This document shows positions 42,110 to 50,559 of a stretch of 64,000 nucleotides of DNA, piece after piece. This DNA is from an uncultured Tateyamaria sp. (GTDB lineage: Bacteria; Pseudomonadota; Alphaproteobacteria; Rhodobacterales; Rhodobacteraceae). Position 1 is the first letter of the stretch, and the number at the start of each line of letters is the position of its first letter. The translations under genes and the position numbers were made by a program. The notes beneath the pieces are model-generated. The model did no database searches, was not told where the DNA came from, and was given only the letters and a program-made list of their open reading frames with translations. The stretch spans positions 434,001-498,000 of the forward strand of contig NZ_CANLAG010000001.1 of NCBI RefSeq assembly GCF_947488715.1. Reading direction: 5' to 3'.

Positions 42110-43183
42110 ATGCAGACGCAAGACTTTTCGAGTTATGATTTCGTGGACGAGGCGATCTTTGTCCTGAAGGCGGATGCGGCGGGTCGCCCGATTTATCATT
42201 TTCTCAATGCGTGTGGTCTGAACAGTCTGGGCAAGACGTTGGACCAGGTGCGCGATCAACCGGCTTACGAGATATTTTCCGGGCGCGCGGCCTATTCCGT
42301 TTACAGGCGACAGTGCCGCGCGTGGTCAGATGCCCAATCCACCGAGTACGAGGTTGCGCTGCCGATCAAGGACGCGACAACCTGGGTCCATACGCGGTTG
42401 CGCGCCGTCTATGACGATGCGGGCGCCCTGAGCTATATGGTTGGCACATCCAAGGACATCACCGACCACCGCGAGCAGATACAAGCGCAAGCGATGGCCC
42501 ACGCGGCGGCCCGCGAGATGGAAGACCTGGTATGTCTGGCCGCGCATGATTTGCGCAGTCCGATCGGCAATCTGAAAACGCTGGCCTCCGTGATGCGCCA
42601 GGACTTTGTGGATCATGGTGACGGCAAAGTTCAGTTAATTGATATGATTGATAAAATCGCAGACAAAGCGTTGTCTGTTGTCTCTGACATCATGGCGCAG
42701 GCGCTCGCTGCGAATGCGCCGGACCAGACGACGACATTTGATTTCGGGGCGTTGTGTGACGATGTCATGGTTCTGCTGGACCCGATGCGGTCACACAGTG
42801 CGGAATTTCCGCGTGTTGAGGTTCAGGCCGATTACACCGTAGTCCAGATCATCCTGCGCAATCTCATCGACAACGCCATCAAGTTCTCGGGCAAGCCCTC
42901 GGTCCACATACAGATCGGTGTCACTCAGATGAACGCACAGCGCCTGGTGTTTTCTGTGCTCGATGATGGGGATGGTTTCGGCGATGTGGCCGTCAATGCG
43001 TATGGACCGGACGCAGGGCCGGTCGAATCCATTGGCGGATATGGCTTGTTGGGGGTGCGCCGCCTTGCGCGGTCACGCGGCGGGCGTGTCACCGTTGCAC
43101 AGCGCGATGTTGGCGCAGAAGTGCTGTTTGAACTGCCGGGTATCGTCGTAGGCGCGGATATGCAGGCAACTGGCGTCGGTTAG
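42110..43183 (+). CDS. soluble PAS-domain sensor histidine kinase
   Basis: The 357-residue cytoplasmic kinase has a PAS domain (about 10-118, ending [18 protein letters not shown]), a HisKA dimer helix with the phospho-acceptor His146 ([16 protein letters not shown]), and a HATPase domain with [10 protein letters not shown] (N box), LDDGDGFG (G1 box) and GGYGLLGV (G2 box). No membrane segment or receiver is present, and no response regulator is adjacent, so the partner is unknown. The ATG follows GAGGGTG. Its 3' end overlaps accA tail to tail by 4 nt. Confidence 0.87.
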   Translation: MQTQDFSSYDFVDEAIFVLKADAAGRPIYHFLNACGLNSLGKTLDQVRDQPAYEIFSGRAAYSVYRRQCRAWSDAQSTEYEVALPIKDATTWVHTRLRAVYDDAGALSYMVGTSKDITDHREQIQAQAMAHAAAREMEDLVCLAAHDLRSPIGNLKTLASVMRQDFVDHGDGKVQLIDMIDKIADKALSVVSDIMAQALAANAPDQTTTFDFGALCDDVMVLLDPMRSHSAEFPRVEVQADYTVVQIILRNLIDNAIKFSGKPSVHIQIGVTQMNAQRLVFSVLDDGDGFGDVAVNAYGPDAGPVESIGGYGLLGVRRLARSRGGRVTVAQRDVGAEVLFELPGIVVGADMQATGVG

Positions 43184-44142
43184 GCCGCCAGCCCCGTTTG
43201 CCCCAGGTCGAGGAATTTTTTGCGGCGGTCTGCGATCAGGGCGCTGGGGTCCTTGCCGTCCAGTTCCGTCAACATGCCGGCGATTGCGGCACTGACCGAT
43301 GCAATCGTGGCCGCAGGATGGCGGTGGGCGCCGCCAACGGATTCCGGGATGATACGGTCGATCACACCCAACTGCTTGAGGTCCTGTGCCGTCAGGCGCA
43401 ATGCCTCTGCCGCCTCGCGCATTTTCTCAGCGTCTTTCCACAAGATCGACGCACAGCCTTCGGGGCTGATCACGGAATAGACAGAGTGTTCCAGCATCGC
43501 CACGCGGTTGGCTGTGGCAAAGGCAACAGCACCACCTGATCCGCCCTCACCAATGACAATCGACATCAGGGGCACGCCGATTTGCAGGCATTTCTCGGTC
43601 GACCGGGCAATGGCTTCGGATTGGCCGCGCTCTTCCGCACCTTTGCCGGGATAGGCGCCGGGGGTGTCCACCAGCGTGATCACCGGCAGGCCAAATCGGT
43701 GTGCCATGTCCATCAGCCGGATGGCTTTGCGGTAACCTTCGGGGCGGGCCATGCCAAAGTTGCGTTCGATCCGGGATTTGGTGTCATTGCCCTTTTCATG
43801 GCCGATCACAACGACGGGGCGGTCGTCGAAACGAGCCAGACCGCCCATAACGGCGTGATCGTCGGCAAAATTGCGATCCCCGGCCAGAGGTGTGTATTCG
43901 GTGAACAGCGCCTCGATATAGTCGGTGCAATGCGGACGATCCGGGTGGCGGGCCACCTGGCATTTCCGCCATGGCGTGAGATCCTTGTAGAGGTCGGCCA
44001 GCAATACTTCGGCCTTGGCGTCGAGGGCGGTGGCCTCGTCCGAGACATCCATGTCCTCGTTTTGGCGCGCGAGTGCCCGCAGCTCTTCGGCCTTGCCTTC
44101 GATTTCGGCCAACGGCTTTTCGAATTCCAGATATTGCGTCAC
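43180..44142 (-). CDS. accA: acetyl-CoA carboxylase carboxyltransferase subunit alpha
   Basis: The 320-residue subunit transfers the carboxyl group from biotin carboxyl carrier protein to acetyl-CoA, together with AccD. Family motifs are [20 protein letters not shown], then [40 protein letters not shown] and [19 protein letters not shown]. The start codon is GTG (44142-44140), reading [10 protein letters not shown], the normal AccA N-terminus. It is a stand-alone gene here, as in many alphaproteobacteria. Confidence 0.95.
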   Translation of the reverse strand: MTQYLEFEKPLAEIEGKAEELRALARQNEDMDVSDEATALDAKAEVLLADLYKDLTPWRKCQVARHPDRPHCTDYIEALFTEYTPLAGDRNFADDHAVMGGLARFDDRPVVVIGHEKGNDTKSRIERNFGMARPEGYRKAIRLMDMAHRFGLPVITLVDTPGAYPGKGAEERGQSEAIARSTEKCLQIGVPLMSIVIGEGGSGGAVAFATANRVAMLEHSVYSVISPEGCASILWKDAEKMREAAEALRLTAQDLKQLGVIDRIIPESVGGAHRHPAATIASVSAAIAGMLTELDGKDPSALIADRRKKFLDLGQTGLAA

Positions 44143-44201
44143 GCGCGATCTCCGCCTCTTGGTTTGCCGCTATATGGCGGGGCGCGTCGCAATTTGCAAC
44201 G

Positions 44202-44795
44202 CTAGGGAAAGAGGACCGGGTAGAGCGATGCCACCAGCAATACAGCCATGGACCAGTTGAAAGCGGTCAAACGCGCAGGATTGGTGAGGATGCGCGCCAT
44301 CTGTTGCCCCAGCAACGTCCATGAACTGACCGCAGGCAAGTTGATGGCACCAAAGACTGCCGCGACGATGGCAATCGCCCACACCGACGTGTCGGGCGTG
44401 TAGACGGTGACAGCCGTCAGGGCCATGGTCCATGCCTTTGGATTGACCCATTGGAATGCGGCGGCCTGTAGGAATGTCATCGGCGTGCCGGTGTTGGACG
44501 ATGCGTCGGACGGCGCGGCATGCGCGATTTTCCAGGCCAGCCACAGTAGGTACAGCACGGACGCCCCTTTGAGGATCGTGTGGCTGACTGGATAGGCATC
44601 GAACACCTGCACCAGCCCGGCCCCCACAAGCAGCACCATAAAGACAAAGCCGAGACCGACCCCCAGCATATGTGGGATCGTCCGGCGAAAGCCGAAATTC
44701 GCGCCCGACGCCATGAGCATCAGGTTGTTGGGGCCCGGCGTGATCGAGCTGACAAAGGCAAAGACGGCCAAAGCGCTGATGAGTTCAAGTGTCAT
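44202..44795 (-). CDS. LysE/RhtB family amino-acid exporter
   Basis: The 197-residue membrane protein has the LysE signature at the N-terminus (AVFAFVSSITPGPNNLMLMA) and about six hydrophobic segments, with GASVLYLLWLAWKIA and AAFQWVNPKAWTMAL as further family marks. It probably exports an amino acid or derivative. It is divergent from an Lrp-type regulator, 72 bp between starts, the common arrangement for regulated exporters. The ATG at 44795 places the signature correctly. Confidence 0.9.
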   Translation of the reverse strand: MTLELISALAVFAFVSSITPGPNNLMLMASGANFGFRRTIPHMLGVGLGFVFMVLLVGAGLVQVFDAYPVSHTILKGASVLYLLWLAWKIAHAAPSDASSNTGTPMTFLQAAAFQWVNPKAWTMALTAVTVYTPDTSVWAIAIVAAVFGAINLPAVSSWTLLGQQMARILTNPARLTAFNWSMAVLLVASLYPVLFP

Positions 44796-44867
44796 GTGCA
44801 ACAAATGGCAAGAAGCGCGCCGCTTAGGATTGCAAATTTGTAGGGCATGCGGAAAGCTACGCAATGA

Positions 44868-45320
44868 ATGGCGAAGGTTGACGCGATAAACGACAATATA
44901 TTGTCAGAGCTTGGTCGAGACGGCCGGATCAGCAACATCGACCTTGCGGCACGGGTGGGGCTGTCGCCCTCTGCGTGTCTGCGCCGTGTTCAGGAGTTGG
45001 AGCGCACAGGCGTCATCAGCGGGTACCGCGCCGTTCTGGACCGGACCAAATTGGGCACGGGGTTTGTCGCGTATATCGGTGTCGGTCTGAACAGTCATAC
45101 GAAGGCCAGTCAGGAAGCCTTTGAACGGGCTATTGCCCATGCACCCGAGGTGCGGGAATGCCACAACATCACCGGAAATGTGGAATATTTGTTGCGTGTC
45201 GAATGCGCGGATCTGGTCAGCTACAAGTCGTTTCACACGGATATGTTGGGCGCGCTGCCGCAGGTGAACGGCATTACGACTTATGTGGTGATCGGATCCC
45301 CAAAGGATGAGCGCGCATAG
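44868..45320 (+). CDS. Lrp/AsnC family transcriptional regulator
   Basis: The 150-residue protein has an N-terminal helix-turn-helix (DNILSELGRDGRISNIDLAA, then RVGLSPSACLRRVQELE) and a C-terminal RAM effector domain ending ALPQVNGITTYVVIGSPKDE. These proteins form octamers and respond to amino acids. Divergent placement suggests that it controls the LysE exporter upstream. The short divergent region holds ATTGCAAATTTG, an AT-rich imperfect palindrome suited to Lrp binding, but this is only a candidate. Confidence 0.9.
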   Translation: MAKVDAINDNILSELGRDGRISNIDLAARVGLSPSACLRRVQELERTGVISGYRAVLDRTKLGTGFVAYIGVGLNSHTKASQEAFERAIAHAPEVRECHNITGNVEYLLRVECADLVSYKSFHTDMLGALPQVNGITTYVVIGSPKDERA

Positions 45321-45321
45321 G

Positions 45322-45789
45322 TCACTGTGTGGCTTGTGCGCTGATCGCTGCAAAGATCCCATCGAGTTCGGTCGCAAGTGTGGCAAGCTCTGGGCCAGCC
45401 TCGTCCACGTAGGGTGCAAAGACGGTCGATGGCAGTTTGTAGCTGAGAGTGGCCGTGCCATCCTGGTTTTCAGTGACGTAGACCCGTACCGGCGCTTCGA
45501 TCATGGCGGCGGTCGACAGGTTCAGGATGTTAACGGCGTAGACGTTGTTGAACAGACCGATCACGCGGTTGCCGGGGATGGTGATGCCCCTTTGTCTGGC
45601 GGCCCCTGTTGGGCCTGCTTGCGTGACGACGCCCATTTTGTGCGCCTTGGCGGCCGATTTCACATCAGCGATCAGGGCGTCATAGGATTTTGAACTGGGT
45701 GTGACGGACCAGCCCGCGCGTTGTGCCATCTCGGCGTGGGCGGTCTGTGTGCACAGGATCAGGGCAAGAGCGGCGAACAGGCGTGTCAT
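45322..45789 (-). CDS. exported DUF302 protein
   Basis: The 155-residue protein has a signal peptide (about 1-19, TAHAE) and a DUF302 domain, visible as YDALIADVKSAAKAHKMGVV, then VIGLFNNVYAVNILNLSTAA and the ending KLPSTVFAPYVDEAGPELA. The family has no established function; some members occur near sulfur-oxidation or metal-related genes. The ATG at 45789 starts the signal peptide. It ends one base from the Lrp regulator stop. Confidence 0.82.
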   Translation of the reverse strand: MTRLFAALALILCTQTAHAEMAQRAGWSVTPSSKSYDALIADVKSAAKAHKMGVVTQAGPTGAARQRGITIPGNRVIGLFNNVYAVNILNLSTAAMIEAPVRVYVTENQDGTATLSYKLPSTVFAPYVDEAGPELATLATELDGIFAAISAQATQ

Positions 45790-45921
45790 ATCGGGGTCCT
45801 TACTGTTTGGGACAGTCAACAATGGCTGGGCGAAGATGCCCAATCACGTCTCTGTGCGGTTCCCTGCCTATGAAGGCAGGCGGTCTTTGCGGGCGTTTGG
45901 GCTGTGCTGTATCGCAGTGCA

Positions 45922-46404
45922 ATGAGATGGCTTGTTTTCCTGTGCATTGTAATCGTGACTGCGTGTGGACGCCCTGAACCCGCGCCGGTTTTGGAGGCTG
46001 TGCCGCTATACCCGAACGAAACAGTCGCATTGCGCGCGCAGATCGAAGCAGCGGCGGCGCGGAACGACGTGCCTGTGGCGTTGGTGCAGCGGGTGATTGT
46101 GCGCGAGAGCACGCACAGGCCGGAGGCGCGAAATGGTACCTATTATGGGCTCATGCAGATTCTGCCAGCGACAGCGCGCAGCATGGGGTTTCGCGGAGAA
46201 CCCGATGCGCTGTTGGATGCGGAGACGAATTTGAAGTTTGCAGTCCGGTATTTGCGCGGTGCGTGGTTGGTGTCAGGGGGCGACATGGATGCCGCCGTGA
46301 TGTGGTACGCGCGGGGGTATTATTACGAAGCCAAGCGCTTGGGGTTGATTGCCGAGACAGGTGTTGATGGGCGCAAGGATTGGTCTGTGGAGGATGGGGG
46401 CTGA
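45922..46404 (+). CDS. small lytic transglycosylase lipoprotein
   Basis: The 160-residue protein has a lipoprotein signal with Cys15 (VTAC) and an SLT domain: VIVRESTHRPEARNGTYYGL with the catalytic Glu62, then MQILPATARSMGF and FAVRYLRGAW. It probably trims peptidoglycan from the membrane side. I prefer the ATG at 45922, since the lipobox is then close to the start; a GTG six codons upstream is possible. A perfect 8-bp hairpin (46409-46427) follows the stop. Confidence 0.85.
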   Translation: MRWLVFLCIVIVTACGRPEPAPVLEAVPLYPNETVALRAQIEAAAARNDVPVALVQRVIVRESTHRPEARNGTYYGLMQILPATARSMGFRGEPDALLDAETNLKFAVRYLRGAWLVSGGDMDAAVMWYARGYYYEAKRLGLIAETGVDGRKDWSVEDGG

Positions 46405-46408
46405 CGTG

Positions 46409-46427
46409 CTTTGGCCTGTGGCCAAAG
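46409..46427. terminator. hairpin between convergent genes
   Basis: CTTTGGCC (46409-46416) and GGCCAAAG (46420-46427) form a perfect 8-bp stem with a TGT loop between the small transglycosylase gene and the mcl1 3' end. There is no T run on either side, so it may be a Rho-independent terminator of reduced strength or an mRNA 3'-end stabiliser. Confidence 0.45.
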
Positions 46428-46451
46428 ACACCCCACCCACCATCCCTATTG

Positions 46452-47411
46452 TCACGCGCCGGCGATCATCTCGGATTGCCGCACGATGACTTCGGCCTGT
46501 TTGATCGACGCAATATCGACCAACCGCCCTTTGTAGACCGTGGCGCCTTCACCCTTGGCCTTGGCTGCGTCCATTGCTGCCAAGATCTCGCGGGCTTCGG
46601 CCACAGCGGCCTCTGATGGGGTAAAGACTTCGTTGGCGATGGCGACCTGTTTGGGATGGATGGCCCATTTGCCGACCATGCCCAGTGTTGCCGAGCGCAG
46701 TGCCTGTGCCCGGAAGCCGTCGTCATCAGAGAAATCGCCAAAGGGACCATCCACCGGCAGGACGCCGTGTGTCCGGCATGCGGCGACGATGGCTGCTTGT
46801 GCCCAGTGCCATGGGTCGGACCAGTGTTTCTGGCCGTCGCGGATCATGTAGTAGTTTTCTTGTGTTCCGCCGATTCCGGTGGTTGCCATGCCCATGGAGG
46901 CCGCGAAATCTGCGGCGCCCAGCGACATAGCGGCCATGCGGGGAGAAGCGGCTGCGATCTCTTCGACGTGGGCGATGCCTGCTGCGGATTCGATGATGAC
47001 TTCGAATGTGATGGGTTTTGTGCGGCCCTTGGCGGTTTCGATGGCAGTGACGAGGGCGTCGACGGCATAGACATCGGCTGCATTGCCGACCTTTGGGATC
47101 ATGATCTGGTCTAGCCTGTCGGGCGCTTGTTCCAGCAGGTCGACGACGTCACGATACCAGTAGGGTGTATCGAGGCCGTTGATGCGCACCGACAGCGTCT
47201 TGGTTCCCCAGTCGATGTCGCCGATGGCCTGAATGATGTTGGCGCGAGCGCTGTCCTTGTCGGAGGGGGCCACGCTGTCTTCGAGGTCCAGGTTGATGAC
47301 ATCGGCAGCGGAGGCAGCCATTTTTTCGAAAATGGCAGGGCGAGATCCGGGGCCAAAGAGTTGGCAGCGATTGGGGCGTGCAGGCGGTGTGGGTTGAAGG
47401 CGGAAGGACAT
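46452..47411 (-). CDS. mcl1: L-malyl-CoA/beta-methylmalyl-CoA lyase
   Basis: The 319-residue enzyme cleaves beta-methylmalyl-CoA to glyoxylate and propionyl-CoA and malyl-CoA to glyoxylate and acetyl-CoA in the ethylmalonyl-CoA pathway. The N-terminus MSFRLQPTPPARPNRCQLFG is almost that of the Rhodobacter sphaeroides enzyme. CitE-type motifs follow: AADVINLDLEDSVAPSDKDS, SLGAADFAASMG and GKWAIHPKQVAIANEVF. It is used when acetate, C2 or similar carbon is assimilated, which fits acetyl-CoA production from taurine. A palindrome lies 54 bp upstream. Confidence 0.93.
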   Translation of the reverse strand: MSFRLQPTPPARPNRCQLFGPGSRPAIFEKMAASAADVINLDLEDSVAPSDKDSARANIIQAIGDIDWGTKTLSVRINGLDTPYWYRDVVDLLEQAPDRLDQIMIPKVGNAADVYAVDALVTAIETAKGRTKPITFEVIIESAAGIAHVEEIAAASPRMAAMSLGAADFAASMGMATTGIGGTQENYYMIRDGQKHWSDPWHWAQAAIVAACRTHGVLPVDGPFGDFSDDDGFRAQALRSATLGMVGKWAIHPKQVAIANEVFTPSEAAVAEAREILAAMDAAKAKGEGATVYKGRLVDIASIKQAEVIVRQSEMIAGA

Positions 47412-47464
47412 GGGCGACCCCTTGGCAACATTGTTTCGTTTTTCTCTGTCACGCAGCTATTAAA

Positions 47465-47482
47465 TTGCGTAGCGGTACGCAA
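47465..47482. promoter_or_regulatory. palindrome in the mcl1 upstream region
   Basis: TTGCGTA (47465-47471) and TACGCAA (47476-47482) form a perfect 7-bp inverted repeat around GCGG, starting 54 bp upstream of the mcl1 start. TTGC-N10-GCAA resembles the TTTGCAAA-type boxes bound by short-chain acyl-CoA regulators of the RamB/PccR group. A second TTTGC lies at 47490-47495. The remaining bases of the 47412-47673 region show nothing definite. Confidence 0.4.
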
Positions 47483-47673
47483 CCATCATTTTGCAGGTGC
47501 AGCATTCGAGTCGGCGGCGTGTGCGTTTCATGGCGGCTTCGCGCAAGTTTCTTCGAACAATTTGCTAATTGGCGCTGAAATCTACGGTTAAGGACTGCGT
47601 CAGAGCGCGCTTCGCAATGGTTTTGCGCAGAAAACCGGTAAAATCGCGCGGAACTGCTATGGGGAAATGCGAC

Positions 47674-48672
47674 ATGATTCAGACACCGTATCTTTTGTTC
47701 CTGGGCGACGCGCCTGACCAACTGGCTGCGAAAGTGGCGCAAGGCATCAAGGACTGGCGCCCCGAGAATGCAGTGGGTCAATTCCGACTGCCGGGCTGTG
47801 GTGCGGATATGGGCCTTGCCGACATGTCCCTCGAAGAAGGGCTGAAGGCCGGTGCGAAAACACTGGTCATTGGTGTGGCCAACCGGGGTGGCGTGATTTC
47901 GGATGAGTGGAAGGTCGTTTTAGTTCAAGCCTTGCAGATGGGGTATGATCTGGCGGCTGGCCTGCACAACTTGCTGCGCGACGAAAACGAATTGCAGTCG
48001 GCAGCCAAGGTCAATGGCGGTACGCTGCATGACGTGCGGGTGCCGACAATCGCCTATCCCATTGCCAACGGCAAGAAACGGACAGGCAAGCGGGTTTTGG
48101 CCATTGGGACGGATTGTTCCTGTGGCAAGATGTATACCGCCATGTCCATGGACGCAGAGATGCGCGACCGGGGGATGAAATCCGATTTCCGCGCAACTGG
48201 GCAGACTGGTATTTTGATCACGGGCAAGGGTGTGCCGTTGGACGCTGTGATTGCCGATTTCATGGCCGGCGCCGTTGAATACCTGACACCCGACAACGAT
48301 GCGGATCACTGGGATCACATCGAAGGGCAGGGCAGCCTGTTCCACGTGTCCTATTCCGGGGTCACCATGGCGTTGATCCATGGCGGTCAGCCGGATGCAT
48401 TGGTGCTGTGCCACGAACCCACGCGGACACACATGCGCGGACTGCCGCACTACGGTTTGCCGTCGTTGGAGACACTGCGTGACACGGCACTGCCCTTGGC
48501 GCGTGTGGCCAACCCGGATTGCTTTGTGGCGGGTGTGTCGGTCAACACGAAGGCTTTGGATGAGGCGGCGGCGCAAGCCTGCCTGAAAGAGATCGAAGAT
48601 CGCATGGGCCTGCCCGCAACGGACCCGTTCCGTTTTGGCGCTGGCAAGCTGGTGGATGCGCTGGCATCCTGA
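47674..48672 (+). CDS. dgcN: DUF1611 family protein, probable D-glutamate N-acetyltransferase DgcN
   Basis: The 332-residue protein belongs to DUF1611, with a nucleotide- or CoA-binding loop AIGTDCSCGKMYTAMSMDAE in the middle and a C-terminal part containing GQGSLFHVSYSGVTMALIHG. In marine bacteria DgcN is reported to acetylate D-glutamate, and DgcA to racemise N-acetyl-D-glutamate to the L form. The next gene is an enolase-superfamily epimerase, supporting this reading. The ATG at 47674 follows GGGGAAA by 7-8 nt; the frame is open further upstream. Confidence 0.75.
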   Translation: MIQTPYLLFLGDAPDQLAAKVAQGIKDWRPENAVGQFRLPGCGADMGLADMSLEEGLKAGAKTLVIGVANRGGVISDEWKVVLVQALQMGYDLAAGLHNLLRDENELQSAAKVNGGTLHDVRVPTIAYPIANGKKRTGKRVLAIGTDCSCGKMYTAMSMDAEMRDRGMKSDFRATGQTGILITGKGVPLDAVIADFMAGAVEYLTPDNDADHWDHIEGQGSLFHVSYSGVTMALIHGGQPDALVLCHEPTRTHMRGLPHYGLPSLETLRDTALPLARVANPDCFVAGVSVNTKALDEAAAQACLKEIEDRMGLPATDPFRFGAGKLVDALAS

Positions 48673-48735
48673 CGCAGAGATAGCGGGGCCTCATGGCCCC
48701 GCGTTGGCTGGTATTTGGCAAGGCGAGGGCGGGAT

Positions 48736-49701
48736 ATGCGCATCGAAGTGACCCGAGACGCGTTCAAATTGGCGCAGGTTTTCACCATTTCCCGTGGGTC
48801 TCGGACAGAAGCGAATGTGCTGACTGTGCGCATCTCGGATGGCGATGCAAACGGTTGGGGCGAGTGTGTGCCCTACACCCGCTATGACGAAACGTTGGAC
48901 AGCGTCATGGCTGAAATCGCGGGTTTGCCGGAGACTGTATCGCGCGAGGCGCTCTACGACTTGCTGCCCGCAGGGGCCGCACGGAATGCTGTCGATTGTG
49001 CATTGTGGGACCTTGAGGCCAAGCAGGCCGGGAAACGTATGTGGGACATGGCCGGGTTGCCCGTGCCGGGCCCCGAGATCACGGCCTATACGCTGTCGCT
49101 GGACACGCCAGAGGCGATGCAGGCGCAAGCGGTCACACATGCGCACCGCCCGCTGCTCAAGATCAAACTGGGCACGCCCGATGACATGCCGCGTCTGGAG
49201 GCGGTGCGTGCCGGTGCACCAAAGTCGCGGATCATCGTGGACGCCAACGAGGGGTGGTCCGCCGAAGTCTATGCCGACCTTGCACCCCATCTGGTGCGTT
49301 TGGGCGTTGATCTGGTGGAACAACCCCTGCCCGCTGATCAGGACGACGCGTTGTTGGGGATGGAACGGCCTGTGCCGGTCTGTGCCGACGAAAGCTGCCA
49401 TGATCGGGCGAGCCTGCCCCATCTGAAGGGCAAATACGACCTCATCAACATCAAGCTGGACAAGGCCGGTGGGCTGACAGAGGCCCTGGCGCTGCGGGCC
49501 GAAGCGCTCGCTCAGGGCTACGGCATCATGATCGGGTGCATGGTTGGATCGTCCCTCGCGATGGCGCCTGCGACCCTGTTGGCGCAAGGGGCGTCGATCG
49601 TGGACCTTGACGGCCCATTGCTGTTGGCCGAAGACAGGGACACCCCGCTGACATTTGATGATGCCGGTGTGCATCCGCCCAAGGCGGCGCTGTGGGGCTG
49701 A
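48736..49701 (+). CDS. dgcA: enolase-superfamily epimerase, probable N-acetyl-D-glutamate racemase DgcA
   Basis: The 321-residue protein has the muconate-lactonising/dipeptide-epimerase fold. The first acid-base lysine lies in PLLKIKLGTPDD, metal ligands in IIVDANEGWS, DLVEQPLP and VCADESCHD, and the second lysine in YDLINIKLDKAGGLTEAL. This pattern fits L-Ala-D/L-Glu epimerases and the DgcA racemase. The dgcN neighbour 63 nt upstream favours DgcA. Use would be D-glutamate to glutamate conversion via N-acetyl forms. The ATG at 48736 gives the normal N-terminus. Confidence 0.8.
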   Translation: MRIEVTRDAFKLAQVFTISRGSRTEANVLTVRISDGDANGWGECVPYTRYDETLDSVMAEIAGLPETVSREALYDLLPAGAARNAVDCALWDLEAKQAGKRMWDMAGLPVPGPEITAYTLSLDTPEAMQAQAVTHAHRPLLKIKLGTPDDMPRLEAVRAGAPKSRIIVDANEGWSAEVYADLAPHLVRLGVDLVEQPLPADQDDALLGMERPVPVCADESCHDRASLPHLKGKYDLINIKLDKAGGLTEALALRAEALAQGYGIMIGCMVGSSLAMAPATLLAQGASIVDLDGPLLLAEDRDTPLTFDDAGVHPPKAALWG

Positions 49702-49722
49702 TTGAACGATAAGGGGGCGCAA

Positions 49723-50526
49723 ATGCCAAATTGGTTTGGACTGTTTTTGGGCCTTATCCTGACACTGGCGTCCGGAGCGGCGATGGCGCAGCAGCCGTGG
49801 ACCGTTGTGCTGACCAAGAAACAGGCCAAGGCGCTGGCCGAGTTGTCCGGCGAGCCTGATGTGACCGCATTTGCGATTTCGCCGGACGGTGCATGGGGCC
49901 GGTCCTGGGGCTACGACAGTGCGGAAAATGCTGGCGCACGGGCGGTCAACTTTTGTCAGTCCGAACTGCGACCGGGCAAGCGTGACTGTTTTCTGTTCGA
50001 ACTGGCAGGCAAACGTATGGTCCCTGAGGTCGTTGAGACGCGCAAGGTGTCCAAGGTTTACAGACCTGTAAACGGCCGTCAGGCGGCCGCGCTGTTCGGT
50101 CGGGTCGATTTCGACTTTGCGGGCAATGTCCCTGCCGCCGCAGCGCAACACCAAACGGCGCTCTCGTCTCCAGCGGGGCTGCGCGAGGACAAGGCGCTGC
50201 GCAAAGCTCTGGAAAACCGCAGCATCATGTCACTCAAGGCCAAAGGCTTCGCTGTGGTCTTTGAAGATGTCTATGCGGAACAGATTGCTATGGGCAGCGG
50301 TGGGCTGCTCAAAACATATTTTGACAGCTGGACCGTCACATCCGAAGGGCTTGTGTGCATGTTTGACGGGTATTGGGCGTCGACGGGCAAACCCCGTGGC
50401 ACCGTGTGCCTGATCCTGCATGATGCGACGGACGGCGCAGTGACAATGGCGTGGGGCAACAAACCCAATGCGCGACAGAAAATGCAATTGATCGCAGGCG
50501 ACGCTCGATTCGCCACTGCACGGTAA
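49723..50526 (+). CDS. exported protein of unknown function in the D-amino-acid cluster
   Basis: The 267-residue protein has a signal peptide (about 1-22, GAAMA-QQ) and two parts. The N-terminal half carries AFAISPDGAWGRSWGYDSAE with two cysteines (FCQSELRPGKRDCFLFEL), a stretch resembling DUF4189 or peptide-like exported modules. The C-terminal half carries VYAEQIAMGSGGLLKTYFDS and CMFDGYWASTGKPRGTVCLI. I do not recognise a family with confidence. The ATG at 49723 follows AAGGGGGC. It lies between dgcA (21 nt) and the aminotransferase gene (33 nt). Confidence 0.75.
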   Translation: MPNWFGLFLGLILTLASGAAMAQQPWTVVLTKKQAKALAELSGEPDVTAFAISPDGAWGRSWGYDSAENAGARAVNFCQSELRPGKRDCFLFELAGKRMVPEVVETRKVSKVYRPVNGRQAAALFGRVDFDFAGNVPAAAAQHQTALSSPAGLREDKALRKALENRSIMSLKAKGFAVVFEDVYAEQIAMGSGGLLKTYFDSWTVTSEGLVCMFDGYWASTGKPRGTVCLILHDATDGAVTMAWGNKPNARQKMQLIAGDARFATAR

Positions 50527-50559
50527 ACGGGCGCGGCCCGGACAAGAAGGATAAGAGAC

